A stretch of 64,000 nt of DNA from Motilimonas pumila (GCF_003596335.1 NZ_QZCH01000020.1:1-64000); one strand, 5' to 3'; positions 44,425 through 54,158 are shown, numbered from the stretch's first letter. The notes: generated from the sequence alone by a model not told the origin. Translations and numbers: made by a program.

Positions 44425-45848
44425 AACAATTTATCCCCCAATAGGTGCTCAAGGGCTAAATCTAGCCGAATATGCGGTAACGGCGTTAAGCTGTCAGCAC
44501 TGGTTTGAATAGGCGGTAAGAAATCGACAAACTCAAACCCTTGTCCTTGCCAGAAGTCGTCATTTGGAAGGTGCGCAGGCACTTCGCCTGGAAATAAACT
44601 GACCGACTCTCCATCGCTGCTCTGCCTGGCCGTTAGCGCTGGGTGTGCCTGCCCTTGAAAATCAACGTGCCCTGCTTGGCTCGTTTTGACTGCAGCCAAA
44701 GCCAAGCTGTGGGTTTCGATGCCCGAAAAAGCCACTTGCTTTTGCCCCTCACATACCAAGTTCGACATCAAGGTTAATAAGTTTTCGTGCTGGTCTGGCG
44801 TCACATGGTCGGCTTTGGTGGCTGCGAATACCAGTTTATCAATCGCCGGGGAAAATAATCGCTTCATCAAACTGGAGCGGCCGTAGTGGAAACTCTGCAA
44901 AATCTGATTAATGGCCGTTTGCATATCAACAAAACTTTGCTTGCCTTCGTTCAAGGGCGTTAAACAATCAAGCAATACAATTTGACGATCAAATTTAACA
45001 AAGTGTTGCTGATAAAACTGTTTCACAACGTGTTTTTTATAATACTCAAATCGCGCATTCAATAACGCAAAGTTGCTGTCTTTGCCGGCTTTCTTCAGCT
45101 CTTCTTGCGGCGTATTTTGCAACCAAACAAACGGGAAAAACGCCAGTACCGGCGCGCCTTTTAGTTCACCTGGCAGCACAAAACGCCCGGGTTGAATATG
45201 ATGAAGTCCTAGGGTGTCTTTGCTGGCATGTAGGTAATCCGTGTACTGCAGGACAATGTCATTTAGTAAGGCTTCGTCTGCCGGCGCGAACGGGTCTAAC
45301 TGAGCCCCACTATTTAGCCAGCTTTGGGCTAATTGGGCACGGCCATTTTGCTCTAAACTCGCGACAATTTGCTCACTCCATGATAAATAGTCAAGAGACA
45401 GCAAAGGCAGGTCTAACAACCATTCACCTGGATAATCCACGATGTCTAACGTCATCTCAGCGCTGTGATTGATATTGCGCCATAACACGGATTTGGGTTG
45501 ATACTTGAGCTTGAGGCGGATTTCGCTGACCCCTTGCGTTGATTCAGGCCAAAATGGTTGCGGCGCCTTAAGGGCTTTCTTAGCGTTGTCATAGTCAAAG
45601 CTTGGCACATGAAAGTTAACTTGCGGCATGCGCTGCGCGCCCAAAAAACGCCCTTCTCTTGCAACTTGCCAAAGTGGCAACTGATGCTGCACCGGTCCTT
45701 GTAATAAATGATCCACCAAAGAGGTGATAAAAGCGGTTTTTCCGGCGCGACTTAACCCCGTCACCGCTAACCGCACATGGCGATCAAGACTGCGGTTAAG
45801 AATATCTTTCGCACCACTTTTCACTTGTTTTAAAACGTGTTTCGCCAT
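44421..45848 (-). CDS. ycjX: YcjX family P-loop protein
   Basis: A 475-aa protein of the YcjX (DUF463) family with the P-loop GLSRAGKT at residues 31-38. LDIVDYPGEWLLDLPLL (a G3-like motif) and AATKADHV (a G4-like TKAD) are also present. It is probably a nucleotide-binding stress protein acting with YcjF at the membrane. The ATG at 45848 has GGAG five bases upstream and aligns with family starts; an ATG 21 bases earlier would add MMYAGVY and overlap that site. It follows pspC by 56 bases in the psp direction. Confidence 0.93.
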   Translation of the reverse strand: MAKHVLKQVKSGAKDILNRSLDRHVRLAVTGLSRAGKTAFITSLVDHLLQGPVQHQLPLWQVAREGRFLGAQRMPQVNFHVPSFDYDNAKKALKAPQPFWPESTQGVSEIRLKLKYQPKSVLWRNINHSAEMTLDIVDYPGEWLLDLPLLSLDYLSWSEQIVASLEQNGRAQLAQSWLNSGAQLDPFAPADEALLNDIVLQYTDYLHASKDTLGLHHIQPGRFVLPGELKGAPVLAFFPFVWLQNTPQEELKKAGKDSNFALLNARFEYYKKHVVKQFYQQHFVKFDRQIVLLDCLTPLNEGKQSFVDMQTAINQILQSFHYGRSSLMKRLFSPAIDKLVFAATKADHVTPDQHENLLTLMSNLVCEGQKQVAFSGIETHSLALAAVKTSQAGHVDFQGQAHPALTARQSSDGESVSLFPGEVPAHLPNDDFWQGQGFEFVDFLPPIQTSADSLTPLPHIRLDLALEHLLGDKLL

Positions 45849-45904
45849 GTAGACTCCAGCATACATCAACCGGGCACTGAGCGCTTATTACGCCGAGTTA
45901 GCGG

Positions 45905-46297
45905 CTACAATCGGTTAATTTCTCGGTTAACTTGAAACGCCTCAGAAGTGACCGTTTTCTCCATTTGTTTAACACTGTCTTCAAGGCGAGAAAATTGACG
46001 GTCTAAATCAGTCAAAGCTTGTTTGGGCGTTTCACCACTTTGCCATACCTTAGATTTCAAATGAATATCCCCTTTTGCTTGGGCATACTCTGAAGCTTGC
46101 GATGGCGGTTTTTTGTCCAGTAATAAACAGGCTGCGCCATAAGCAAGCGCGGCTAAAGGGAAATTGAACAAAAACACACTGATGACAATAATCCGTACTA
46201 GCCAAGTTTCCATGTTAAAAAACTCAGCTAAACCAGCGCACACACCTGCCACTTTTCCTCTAACAGGGTTTCGGTATAAAGTTTTATCTTGTTTCAT
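45905..46297 (-). CDS. pspC: phage shock protein C
   Basis: A 130-aa membrane protein with the PspC opening LYRNPVRGKVAGVCAGLAEFF and one long membrane segment (about residues 37-59). A hydrophilic, coiled-coil-prone tail follows. PspC senses membrane damage with PspB and releases PspA from PspF. The ATG at 46297 gives the family start MKQDKTLYRNP and overlaps pspB by 14 bases. An earlier start would add 32 residues that read through pspB. pspD is not present between pspC and ycjX. Confidence 0.93.
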   Translation of the reverse strand: MKQDKTLYRNPVRGKVAGVCAGLAEFFNMETWLVRIIVISVFLFNFPLAALAYGAACLLLDKKPPSQASEYAQAKGDIHLKSKVWQSGETPKQALTDLDRQFSRLEDSVKQMEKTVTSEAFQVNREINRL

Positions 46298-46520
46298 GAT
46301 GATTACGCCAATTAGGGGATTCAACATCCAAGATGGATTCCAACGTATGCACCCGTTGTTGCAGTTGCTCAGCACGGTCAAGCAACTGACCAAGCTGAGT
46401 TTTTTCTTCTGCAGACAAACCTTGGCTAATTTGCTTTTTACTGCGGTAATGCAATATTAGCCAAAGGGGGGCAACGATGACCAAAAATACAATCAGTGGT
46501 GCTACCATATATCCAGTCAT
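46284..46520 (-). CDS. pspB: phage shock protein B
   Basis: A 78-aa membrane protein. One N-terminal membrane helix (about residues 5-24) is followed by HYRSKKQISQGLSAEEKTQL and a coiled coil with regularly spaced Leu residues. Length and pattern match PspB. It works with PspC as sensor of inner-membrane stress. It lies 14 bases after pspA and overlaps pspC by 14 bases, so the three genes form one transcript from the sigma-54 promoter. Confidence 0.95.
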   Translation of the reverse strand: MTGYMVAPLIVFLVIVAPLWLILHYRSKKQISQGLSAEEKTQLGQLLDRAEQLQQRVHTLESILDVESPNWRNHHETR

Positions 46521-46534
46521 GTTTGCTCCTTTTA

Positions 46535-47194
46535 TTATTCTTTATTCATTTTCTTTTTAAGTTCAGCTAACTGCTGGCTGATTTCATCATCCGCTTGTAG
46601 CTCTGCAAATTCATCAGACAGGTCCGGTTTGCCCAAATCGTATGAGTCAGCCTTGCTGTTCAAGTCGTCAATTCTACGCTCAAATTGATCGAAGCGTTCC
46701 ATGGTTTTCGCAACTTTTTGGCTATCTAGCTGTTTTTTAACATCTAAACGACCAGAAGCTGCTTTATGACGCATTTCAATGCTTTTTTGCTTGGCACGGG
46801 TTTCAATCAGCTTCTTCTCTAACTGATCAATTTCTCCGGCCAGCTGCGCCAAGCTCGCTTCGGTAGCCGTTAATTCTTCGTTTAACGAACCAATCAAATC
46901 CGCCAACTTTTGCTTTTCAAGCAATGCCGCTTTAGCAAGATCTTCTCTGTCTTTGCGGATCGCAAGCTCAGCTTTGCTTTGCCATTCTTGTTGCACGCCA
47001 ACGATACGCTCAATTTTACGAGCCAAATCTTTTTTCTCTGCCAATACTCTTGCTGAAGTAGAGCGCACTTCAACCAAGGTATCTTCCATTTCTTGAATGA
47101 TTAAACGAATCATCTTTTCTGGATCTTCTGCTTTATCCAGTAAACTTGTGATGTTTGCATTGATAATGTCTGCTAGTCTTGAAAAAACGCCCAT
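46535..47194 (-). CDS. pspA: phage shock protein A
   Basis: A 219-aa coiled-coil protein of the PspA/IM30 family. The N-terminal amphipathic helix [19 protein letters not shown] precedes a long heptad-rich body with [17 protein letters not shown]. It binds stressed inner membrane and also inhibits PspF. It is the first gene of pspABC, preceded at 47249-47263 by a sigma-54 promoter, which agrees with strong inducible expression. GGAGG lies close to the ATG. Confidence 0.97.
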   Translation of the reverse strand: MGVFSRLADIINANITSLLDKAEDPEKMIRLIIQEMEDTLVEVRSTSARVLAEKKDLARKIERIVGVQQEWQSKAELAIRKDREDLAKAALLEKQKLADLIGSLNEELTATEASLAQLAGEIDQLEKKLIETRAKQKSIEMRHKAASGRLDVKKQLDSQKVAKTMERFDQFERRIDDLNSKADSYDLGKPDLSDEFAELQADDEISQQLAELKKKMNKE

Positions 47195-47248
47195 AACGCC
47201 TCCGGTTGATAATATTAGTTAACAGGTTTTACCCTTACTCATAAGTTA

Positions 47249-47263
47249 GCAATCTGCGTGCCA
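47249..47263 (-). promoter_or_regulatory. sigma-54 promoter of pspABC
   Basis: On the reverse strand TGGCACGCAGATTGC has the -24 GG and -12 GC elements with correct spacing (TGGCACG-N4-TTGC). Transcription would start near 47237, about 45 bases before pspA. The AT-rich stretch beyond it (47265-47372) should hold PspF and IHF sites. Confidence 0.92.
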
Positions 47264-47372
47264 ATAAAAAAACAAAATTAATACCTTTAAATACAGATAG
47301 TTAGAAAAACAGGCATGCAAGATAGCAATCACAGTGATATATTTGACCAAAATATAGTTAAAAAGACCAAGT

Positions 47373-48347
47373 ATGAAACAAGATAACCTGATAGGCGAAT
47401 CAGAAGCTTTCGGAGCGGTTTTAGCACAAGTATCACGTGTTGCACCTTTGAACAAACCTGTGCTTGTCATTGGTGAGCGAGGCACAGGTAAAGAGCTCAT
47501 TGCCGCGCGGTTGCACTATTTATCCCGCCGCTGGGATCAAACCTACCTCGCCCTTAATTGCGCCACATTAAATGAAAACTTGCTCGATTCTGAGTTATTT
47601 GGTCATGAGACCGGCGCATTTACCGGTGCAGCCAAAAAGCACCAAGGCCGATTTGAACGGGCTGACGGTGGTAGCTTGTTTTTAGACGAGCTCGCCACCG
47701 CACCATTGTCGGTACAAGAAAAACTCCTAAAAGTGATTGAATATGGCGAATACGAACGCGTGGGTGGCAGTCAAACCTTACAAGCTGATGTACGTTTGAT
47801 TTGTGCTACTAATGAAGATCTGCCAACGTTAGCAGAGCAAGGTAAGTTTCGCTTAGACTTGCTGGACCGGCTAGCCTTTGACGTGATCACCTTGCCGCCT
47901 CTCAGAGCAAGGCAACAAGACATCTTGTTACTCGCCGACCACTTCGCAGTAAAAATATGCCAAGAACTGAAATTTGATTATTTCAGTGGCTTTACCAGCG
48001 CGGCTCAAAAAAGCCTGTTGCAATATCAGTGGCCAGGTAACGTGCGCGAATTAAAAAATGTTATTGAACGCAGTATTTATCGCCTATATCAAGCCGGTAA
48101 ACCTTTACCCGAATTAATCTTTGACCCTTTTGCGTCACCTTGGCGACCCCAGCAAAGTGTCGATAAGCCTCAGAAAACCTATGACTTTCCTATTGATTTT
48201 AAAGAATTGAGTGAAAAACATGAGGTAGATCTAATTTCCCAAGCGTTGAAACACGCACAATATAATCAAAAGCAAGCTGCAGACGCTCTGGGCTTGAGTT
48301 ACCACCAATTACGTGGATTATTAAAAAAATATAAGTTGTTGAGCTAA
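47373..48347 (+). CDS. pspF: PspF, sigma-54 activator of the psp genes
   Basis: A 324-aa enhancer-binding protein made of an AAA+ domain and a DNA-binding helix-turn-helix, without a regulatory N-terminal domain, as in E. coli PspF. Walker A is GERGTGKE (34-41), the sigma-54 contact loop is GAFTGA (81-86), and the C-terminal helix is KQAADALGLSYHQLRGLLKK. PspA controls it directly. It diverges from pspABC across 178 bases containing the sigma-54 promoter. sapA starts 59 bases after its stop. Confidence 0.96.
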   Translation: MKQDNLIGESEAFGAVLAQVSRVAPLNKPVLVIGERGTGKELIAARLHYLSRRWDQTYLALNCATLNENLLDSELFGHETGAFTGAAKKHQGRFERADGGSLFLDELATAPLSVQEKLLKVIEYGEYERVGGSQTLQADVRLICATNEDLPTLAEQGKFRLDLLDRLAFDVITLPPLRARQQDILLLADHFAVKICQELKFDYFSGFTSAAQKSLLQYQWPGNVRELKNVIERSIYRLYQAGKPLPELIFDPFASPWRPQQSVDKPQKTYDFPIDFKELSEKHEVDLISQALKHAQYNQKQAADALGLSYHQLRGLLKKYKLLS

Positions 48348-48406
48348 CTTTATATTAGTATGTGCGCCTTGCTCGTCACTCAATGTAGGTAGAACCAGTC
48401 TTTGGC

Positions 48407-50011
48407 ATGAAGTCTATAACTCGATTGTTTAGCGTTTTGTTAACCTTGCCTTTTTTAATGAGCTGCAAGCAAACTAACGCGGTGAAAGACACCGGTGTGG
48501 TTTATTGTTCTCGAGGCAACCCGAGCAGCTTTAATCCGCAGTTGGCGCAAACCGAGTCTAATCTGGATATTTCTGCGCAACTCTACAGTACCTTAGTGCG
48601 CATTGACCCCAATACACAGATGGTTATCCCGGGGTTAGCCAAAAGCTGGCGAGTCAGCCGTGATGGCCTGCGTTATCGTTTCAAACTAAGACAAGGCATA
48701 CAATTTCACGCCACCCAGTACTTCACTCCTAGCCGCTCCCTAAACGCGGACGATGTGCTGTTTAGTTTCAATCGTATTTTAGATCCACTGCACCCTTACT
48801 TTCTGGTCTCAGGGGGTGATTATCCGTTTTTCAATAACACCCAGTTCCCGAGCTTAATCAAAGCTATTCGCAAACTCGGCCCGTACGAAGTTGAATTTGA
48901 GCTTAATCACCCAGATACCTCATTGCTGGCCAATCTGGCGACCGAATTTGCAGTAGTGTTGTCGGCTCAATATGGCAAACAATTAATACGCACTGCTTCA
49001 CCAGAGCAAATTGATCAGCTGCCCATCGGCACCGGACCGTTTAAATTAAACGACTTTAAACCTGACCACATGATCCGCTTTGAGCGCCATTGGGGCTATT
49101 GGGAAGGCGGCGCGCCAATGCAACAATTAGTCTTTGATATTACCGCAGGACCGACACAGCGCTTAGCGAAATTGATTACTGGGGAATGTGACGCGATGGC
49201 TTTCCCGGCTGCGAGCCAAGTCAACATGATAGCCAATCATGAAGACTTGTTACTCAACGCTCAAACCGGATCTAACGTCGCAGTGTGGGCCTTTAATACT
49301 CAAAAGGCGCCGTTCAATAGGCCTGAAGTTCGACGCGCACTGGCTGCTGCTGTGGATCGCAGCACCATTTTGAGGGCGGTGTATTACAATACAGGGGTAT
49401 TAGCAAACAGCATTTTACCGCCGACTTCTTGGGCTTATAACCCCAACGTAGACGACTATCAATACGCGCCTATCAAGGCCAAAAAACTGCTTCAACAAGC
49501 CGATATTAATTTACCACTGCGGCTTACTATTCATGTGACTTCTACTGGCACAGCATTTAACCCTAACGGCTTTAAAACCGCCGAGTTTATCCAAGCAGAC
49601 CTGCGTAAAATAGGCGTCGAAGCAGAAATCATTGTGGTAGAGCGTCACCAGCTTGCCAGCATTTTAGCCCAAGGCAACTACCAAACGGTGATAACAGGTT
49701 GGAATGCGGTAACCAGCGACCCAGATAACTTTTTTCGGGCTCAGCTCAGTTGCCAAGCGATTAAAAATGCCACCAACGCCAGCCAGTGGTGTGACCCCAC
49801 AACGGATGGCTTAATTCAGCGGGGTATCAAGCAAAGTCGAATGGTGCCGCGGATCCGTATTTACCGAGAGTTACAAAAACACGTGCAACAAGAGATGCCG
49901 CTCCTGCCAATCGCTCACTCTTTGAAGTTTCAAAGTTACCGCAAAGATATTCAAGGCCTAACCACCACGGACACCGGGGGGATCAATTTCTCCGGCGTGT
50001 ACAGGAATTAG
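48407..50011 (+). CDS. sapA: SapA-like ABC peptide-binding lipoprotein
   Basis: A 534-aa substrate-binding protein of the DppA/SapA family. The lipobox LMSC places the lipid-modified Cys at residue 20, so the mature protein is membrane-anchored. Motifs include GTGPFKL and the late GINFSGVYRN ending. SapA proteins bind peptides, including antimicrobial ones, in some pathogens; in E. coli the system has also been linked to putrescine export, so the true ligand is uncertain. It heads the sapABCDF operon, just after pspF, as in enterobacteria. Confidence 0.92.
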   Translation: MKSITRLFSVLLTLPFLMSCKQTNAVKDTGVVYCSRGNPSSFNPQLAQTESNLDISAQLYSTLVRIDPNTQMVIPGLAKSWRVSRDGLRYRFKLRQGIQFHATQYFTPSRSLNADDVLFSFNRILDPLHPYFLVSGGDYPFFNNTQFPSLIKAIRKLGPYEVEFELNHPDTSLLANLATEFAVVLSAQYGKQLIRTASPEQIDQLPIGTGPFKLNDFKPDHMIRFERHWGYWEGGAPMQQLVFDITAGPTQRLAKLITGECDAMAFPAASQVNMIANHEDLLLNAQTGSNVAVWAFNTQKAPFNRPEVRRALAAAVDRSTILRAVYYNTGVLANSILPPTSWAYNPNVDDYQYAPIKAKKLLQQADINLPLRLTIHVTSTGTAFNPNGFKTAEFIQADLRKIGVEAEIIVVERHQLASILAQGNYQTVITGWNAVTSDPDNFFRAQLSCQAIKNATNASQWCDPTTDGLIQRGIKQSRMVPRIRIYRELQKHVQQEMPLLPIAHSLKFQSYRKDIQGLTTTDTGGINFSGVYRN

Positions 50012-50014
50012 ACC

Positions 50015-50989
50015 ATGCTGGTTTATTTAATCCGTCGTTTAAACTTACTGGTCATCACCTTATTTTTATTGTCCATCGTGGCCTTCTTTTTGCAGCGCCA
50101 AGTCGATACTAGCTTTATCAACTCAAGCCATGTATTTGCTGATTATCAACGCTATTTGATTGCTATTCTGTCGGGAGATTTGGGCATATCAACCATTTCC
50201 GGCGAGCCCGTATTGGATGAGATTTTACGCATTTTCCCTGCCACTTTAGAGCTGTGTTTAATTTCAGTGTTTATTGCCTTGCTGGTAGGTATTCCCTTAG
50301 GGATTTTTGCCGGTTTAAGCCACGGCGGTCGCTCAGACTACGGCATAATGACCGTTACCTTGCTCGGTATATCCGTCCCGACTTTTTGGCTGGCGATGCT
50401 ACTGATTATGTTTTTTTCATTGCACTTAGAGTGGTTTCCCGTTTCTGGTCGCTTAAGTTTGTTGTATCAAATCCCCCACGTCACTGGCTTTCAACTGGTC
50501 GATATTCTCATTTCAACCCAGCCATATAAATCAGAAGCTTTATTCGATGCTATTCGCCATCTCACTTTACCAGCCTTGGTGCTTGCCACAGTGCCGGCCA
50601 CCGAAGTCATCCGCCAGGTGCGGTATTCGATTGGCGAAGAAATGAACAAAAATTATATTAAGGCGGCACAAGCCAAAGGGCTGTCAACGTTTCAAATCAT
50701 TCGTCGCCACGGCCTGCGCAATGCATTGCCTCCGGTCATCCCGAATCTTGGCTTGCAATTTGGCAGTATTTTAACCACCGCCATGATCACTGAAACGGTA
50801 TTTTCATGGCCCGGTATCGGCCCTTGGATGATAAGCAGTATCGCTGCCGGCGATCACAGCTCTATTCAAGGGGGCTTACTCTTCATCGCCACTTTCGTAT
50901 TGCTGGTCAGCGTCATGACCGACTTATTGCACCTCATCTTAGACCCATTAAAGAGAAAAGAGTTATATGGCAAGCACGAACATCTTTAG
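50015..50989 (+). CDS. sapB: SapB-like ABC transporter permease
   Basis: A 324-aa permease of the DppB type with about six membrane segments and the EAA-type loop (EEMNKNYIKAAQAKGLSTFQIIRRHGLRNALPP) that contacts the ATPase. It begins four bases after the sapA stop and overlaps sapC by 23 bases, so expression is tightly coupled. It forms the membrane channel with SapC. Confidence 0.93.
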   Translation: MLVYLIRRLNLLVITLFLLSIVAFFLQRQVDTSFINSSHVFADYQRYLIAILSGDLGISTISGEPVLDEILRIFPATLELCLISVFIALLVGIPLGIFAGLSHGGRSDYGIMTVTLLGISVPTFWLAMLLIMFFSLHLEWFPVSGRLSLLYQIPHVTGFQLVDILISTQPYKSEALFDAIRHLTLPALVLATVPATEVIRQVRYSIGEEMNKNYIKAAQAKGLSTFQIIRRHGLRNALPPVIPNLGLQFGSILTTAMITETVFSWPGIGPWMISSIAAGDHSSIQGGLLFIATFVLLVSVMTDLLHLILDPLKRKELYGKHEHL

Positions 50990-51857
50990 TGAGGAAAAAA
51001 TACGCTCGCCGCTCGCCCACAGTTGGTACATTTACCAACAAAATGCGCTGGCAATGGTGGCCTTATGGGTGCTTGGCTTGATGACGCTGTTGGCGTTATT
51101 TGCTCCCTGGATTGCGCCCTATAATTTAGGCTATCAAGACGTTACCAATCTGTTACAACCGCCATCTTGGTATGAAGCAGGCCAAATCGACTTCTTTTTT
51201 GGCACCGATGATTTAGGTCGTGATATTTTGTCGCAAATGATTTTAGGGGCCCAATTAACTTTCGGTGGAGGCGTGCTTACCGCGCTCTTGGCACTGCTGT
51301 TTGGCGCATTGATTGGCGTCATCGGCGGCATGAGCCATGGCATTAAAGCCAGCGTTTTACATCATATTCTCGATACCTTTTTATCCATTCCCTCGTTGCT
51401 CATCGCCATTATTATTGTGTCTGTGATGGGGCCGGGTTATATCCATTGCTTGCTGGCAATATTTTTGGCGCTGTTGCCGCAATTTATCCGCGCCGTGTAC
51501 CGCGCCGTTAATGACGAGTTGCAAAAAGAGCATATCGTCGCCCTGAAACTGGATGGCGCGACCCATTATCGTATTTTTCGCTACGGTATTTTGCCCAATA
51601 TACCTGAGACCTTAATCAGCCAAACCACACGGGCCGTGACAGCGGCCATTTTGGACATCTCTGCGTTGGGCTTTTTGGGGCTGGGCGCACAAAGACCTTA
51701 TTCCGAATGGGGCACTATGCTCTCCGATACCATGGAGCTTGTCTTTCTCGCACCGTGGACCGTGACTTTGCCAGGCTTGGCAATTCTATTCACCATTTTA
51801 ACCATCAATGTGGTCGGTGAAGGCATGCGCCAAGCTGTGTTAAGAGGAATGGACTGA
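50967..51857 (+). CDS. sapC: SapC-like ABC transporter permease
   Basis: A 296-aa permease of the DppC type. After a short cytoplasmic N-terminus and first membrane segment it has the family motif FFFGTDDLGRDILSQMILGAQ, then the EAA-type loop (LQKEHIVALKLDGATHYRIFRYGILPN). It overlaps sapB by 23 bases and shares one base with sapD (TGATG). Confidence 0.93.
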   Translation: MASTNIFSEEKIRSPLAHSWYIYQQNALAMVALWVLGLMTLLALFAPWIAPYNLGYQDVTNLLQPPSWYEAGQIDFFFGTDDLGRDILSQMILGAQLTFGGGVLTALLALLFGALIGVIGGMSHGIKASVLHHILDTFLSIPSLLIAIIIVSVMGPGYIHCLLAIFLALLPQFIRAVYRAVNDELQKEHIVALKLDGATHYRIFRYGILPNIPETLISQTTRAVTAAILDISALGFLGLGAQRPYSEWGTMLSDTMELVFLAPWTVTLPGLAILFTILTINVVGEGMRQAVLRGMD

Positions 51858-52855
51858 TGGCACTGATTGATATTCGCAACCTCACCATTCACATTCATAC
51901 CAGTCAAGGGCGCTTTAAAGCCGTAGAGCGTGTAAACCTGACCATGACAGAAGGCGAAATTCGAGGTTTGGTGGGTGAATCAGGCTCAGGCAAGAGCTTG
52001 GTGGCCAAAGCCATTTTAGGTTTGCAAAAAGACAACTGGGAAGTGCAAGCAGACCGGATGCGACTAGGTGACATCGACCTGCTCGCCTTGAGCCCACGGC
52101 AAAGGCGTAAACTGATGGCTCGTGACATCGCGATGATTTTCCAAGAGCCAAGCAGTCACCTCGACCCCACTCAAGAAATTGGCGAGCAAATTGTTGAAGC
52201 TATCCCTTTCAAAACCTACGAGGGAAAATGGTGGAAAATGTATAAGTGGCGTCAAAAGCGCGCCATTGCCTTGTTGCACAGGATTGGCATCAAAGATCAT
52301 CAATCCGTGCTTAAAAGTTACCCCCATGAGTTGTCCGAAGGCATTTGCCAAAAAATCATGATTGCCATGGCGTTAGCTAAAAACCCTAAACTATTGATTG
52401 CTGACGAACCCACCGCGGCGATGGAAGCAACGACGCAAATGCAAATCATGAAGCTGCTGAACAAAATCAATAAGGTCAATAACACCAGTATTTTGCTGAT
52501 CAGTCATGATATTGAAACCGTTGCAGATTTAGCTGACAGCCTGACCGTGATGTATTGTGGTCAAACAGTAGAATCAGGTAAAAAAGACCAAGTGCTGCGC
52601 ACGCCTCGCCACCCTTACACCGAGGCCATATTGCTCGCAGTGCCAGATTTTAGCTTTCAGGTAGAGCGTAAAAGCCAATTATACGCCCTGCCCGGTAGCA
52701 TACCGCCGCTGCAACATCTGCCGATAGGCTGTCGACTCGGCCCTCGCTGCCCCAATGCGCAAAAAAAATGCGTCGAAAAGCCGCGTTCAAAACGCATTAA
52801 AGGCCACCAGTTTAACTGCCATTTCCCACTGAATGTGACCATGGTGAAAAAATGA
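51857..52855 (+). CDS. sapD: SapD-like ABC transporter ATPase
   Basis: A 332-aa ATPase of the oligopeptide type. Walker A is GESGSGKS, Walker B is LLIADEPTAAME, and the C-terminal extension with four Cys residues (GCRLGPRCPNAQKKC and a later Cys) is typical and may bind an iron-sulfur cluster. The signature motif reads LSEGICQK instead of LSGGQ, a SapD-type deviation. It overlaps sapF by four bases (ATGA). In E. coli SapD also stimulates Trk potassium uptake. Confidence 0.93.
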   Translation: MALIDIRNLTIHIHTSQGRFKAVERVNLTMTEGEIRGLVGESGSGKSLVAKAILGLQKDNWEVQADRMRLGDIDLLALSPRQRRKLMARDIAMIFQEPSSHLDPTQEIGEQIVEAIPFKTYEGKWWKMYKWRQKRAIALLHRIGIKDHQSVLKSYPHELSEGICQKIMIAMALAKNPKLLIADEPTAAMEATTQMQIMKLLNKINKVNNTSILLISHDIETVADLADSLTVMYCGQTVESGKKDQVLRTPRHPYTEAILLAVPDFSFQVERKSQLYALPGSIPPLQHLPIGCRLGPRCPNAQKKCVEKPRSKRIKGHQFNCHFPLNVTMVKK

Positions 52856-53634
52856 CCTCATTACTTAATGTTTCAAACTTAAGCAAGAGCTTTATTCAAC
52901 ACCAAGGTTTTTTTCGTAAAAAGGAAGTCATGGCATTTGCGCCATTGAGTTTTGATTTAGAGCGCGGTGAAACGCTTGCCATCGTCGGTGAAAGTGGCTC
53001 GGGCAAAAGTACCTTAGCCAAGGTATTAACGGGGGTGATGAAACCCACCACCGGGCACATACGCATCGATGGTATCAATCATTCAGTGCAGCAACACGAA
53101 AAGCGCTGTAAGCAAATTCGAATGATTTTTCAAGATCCGAATACATCATTAAACCCGAGAGCGCGTATTGGCCGTATTTTGGAAGCGCCACTGTCGTTAA
53201 ACAACTCAGAGTTAACCCCAGAGCAAACGCAGCAGCGAATTGAAGACACCCTTAAAAAAGTGGGATTGTTGCCAGAACACGAAGCGTTTTACCCCATTAT
53301 GTTGTCCAGTAGTCAAAAGCAAAGGGTTGCCTTGGCCAGGGCATTAATACTGGATCCCAAAATCATCGTGGCCGATGAAGTATTAGCCACTTTAGACGTT
53401 TCGGTGCGCTCGCAAATCATTAACTTGGTTTTACAGGTACAAAAAGAGCGAGGCATTAGCTTTATCATGGTGGCCCATAATATCGGCATAGTGCGTCACA
53501 TCAGCGATAAAATTCTGGTGATGCACGAAGGGCAAATGGTGGAATATGGTGATACATTACAGGTATTGAATGATCCTCAGCACATAGTGACCAAGCGGAT
53601 TTTATTAAACCAAAAAATACAGATCCGCAAGTAA
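52852..53634 (+). CDS. sapF: SapF-like ABC transporter ATPase
   Basis: A 260-aa ATPase with Walker A GESGSGKS, Walker B IIVADEVLATLD and H-loop VAHN. The signature is MLSSSQKQRVALARAL rather than LSGGQ, also seen in SapF proteins. It lacks the Cys-rich tail of SapD and forms the second half of the ATPase pair. The stop codon lies in a 9-bp stem hairpin (53629-53665) that may end the operon. Confidence 0.93.
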   Translation: MTSLLNVSNLSKSFIQHQGFFRKKEVMAFAPLSFDLERGETLAIVGESGSGKSTLAKVLTGVMKPTTGHIRIDGINHSVQQHEKRCKQIRMIFQDPNTSLNPRARIGRILEAPLSLNNSELTPEQTQQRIEDTLKKVGLLPEHEAFYPIMLSSSQKQRVALARALILDPKIIVADEVLATLDVSVRSQIINLVLQVQKERGISFIMVAHNIGIVRHISDKILVMHEGQMVEYGDTLQVLNDPQHIVTKRILLNQKIQIRK

Positions 53635-53665
53635 GCCCAAACCGCTGGCTGAGCTTGGCTTACTT
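53629..53665. terminator. hairpin at the end of the sap operon
   Basis: AAGTAAGCC (53629-53637) pairs perfectly with GGCTTACTT (53657-53665) around 19 bases. It overlaps the sapF stop and lies between convergent genes. There is no clear U-tract. Confidence 0.5.
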
Positions 53666-53690
53666 AATTCACATTGACTGAACGCTTCTA

Positions 53691-54095
53691 CTACTCTGCT
53701 GCACCGGGTGGTAGTTGGCGAACATAACGTATTTGCTTTAACCGCGGCACTTTACGCTCTATCAGCTCATCATTAAGAAAACGAAACGTGATAGATTCAC
53801 TGACTTTACTCACAGTCACACTCTTATCCTCTAGGGTATAAGTCGCGGGGAAAAAGCGGTTTTCAAAAGTGTAACCTTCTGGAGTGAACTCAAAGTATTC
53901 ATAATCGCCATAAGGCTTATCTTCACTGCGCCATTTGCCGTAAATGCTCGCCACCGTGATTTCTTGATTGGTTGAACCGGATACTCGCTCACCACTGCCA
54001 CGCTCTACATTAGGGTTCGAAACCAACAAAAAGCCGGCAGAGCCCAATAGAATAACGCCTAATGAAACAAAGATGATCAACACAATTTTCAGCAC
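53691..54095 (-). CDS. membrane-anchored hypothetical protein (134 aa)
   Basis: A protein of about 134 aa with an N-terminal membrane segment (residues about 3-25, IVLIIFVSLGVILLGSAGFLL). A periplasmic beta-rich domain follows, with YGKWRSEDKPYGDYEYFEF and a pattern reminiscent of lipocalin-like domains. The start GTG at 54095 has GGGGGA just upstream; a TTG at 54107 would lie inside that site. It ends with a short Pro-rich tail. I do not recognise it. It is convergent with sapF and follows the ppiD terminator. Confidence 0.7.
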   Translation of the reverse strand: MLKIVLIIFVSLGVILLGSAGFLLVSNPNVERGSGERVSGSTNQEITVASIYGKWRSEDKPYGDYEYFEFTPEGYTFENRFFPATYTLEDKSVTVSKVSESITFRFLNDELIERKVPRLKQIRYVRQLPPGAAE

Positions 54096-54110
54096 AGTTT
54101 CCCCCAATAA

Positions 54111-54138
54111 AAAAGGCAGCTTAACGCTGCCTTTTTAA
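54111..54138. terminator. strong bidirectional terminator after ppiD
   Basis: AAAAGGCAGC-TTAAC-GCTGCCTTTT is a perfect 10-bp stem with A and T runs on both sides. It lies about 20 bases beyond the ppiD stop. Confidence 0.92.
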
Positions 54139-54158
54139 ATCTACACCCTTTCACACAA

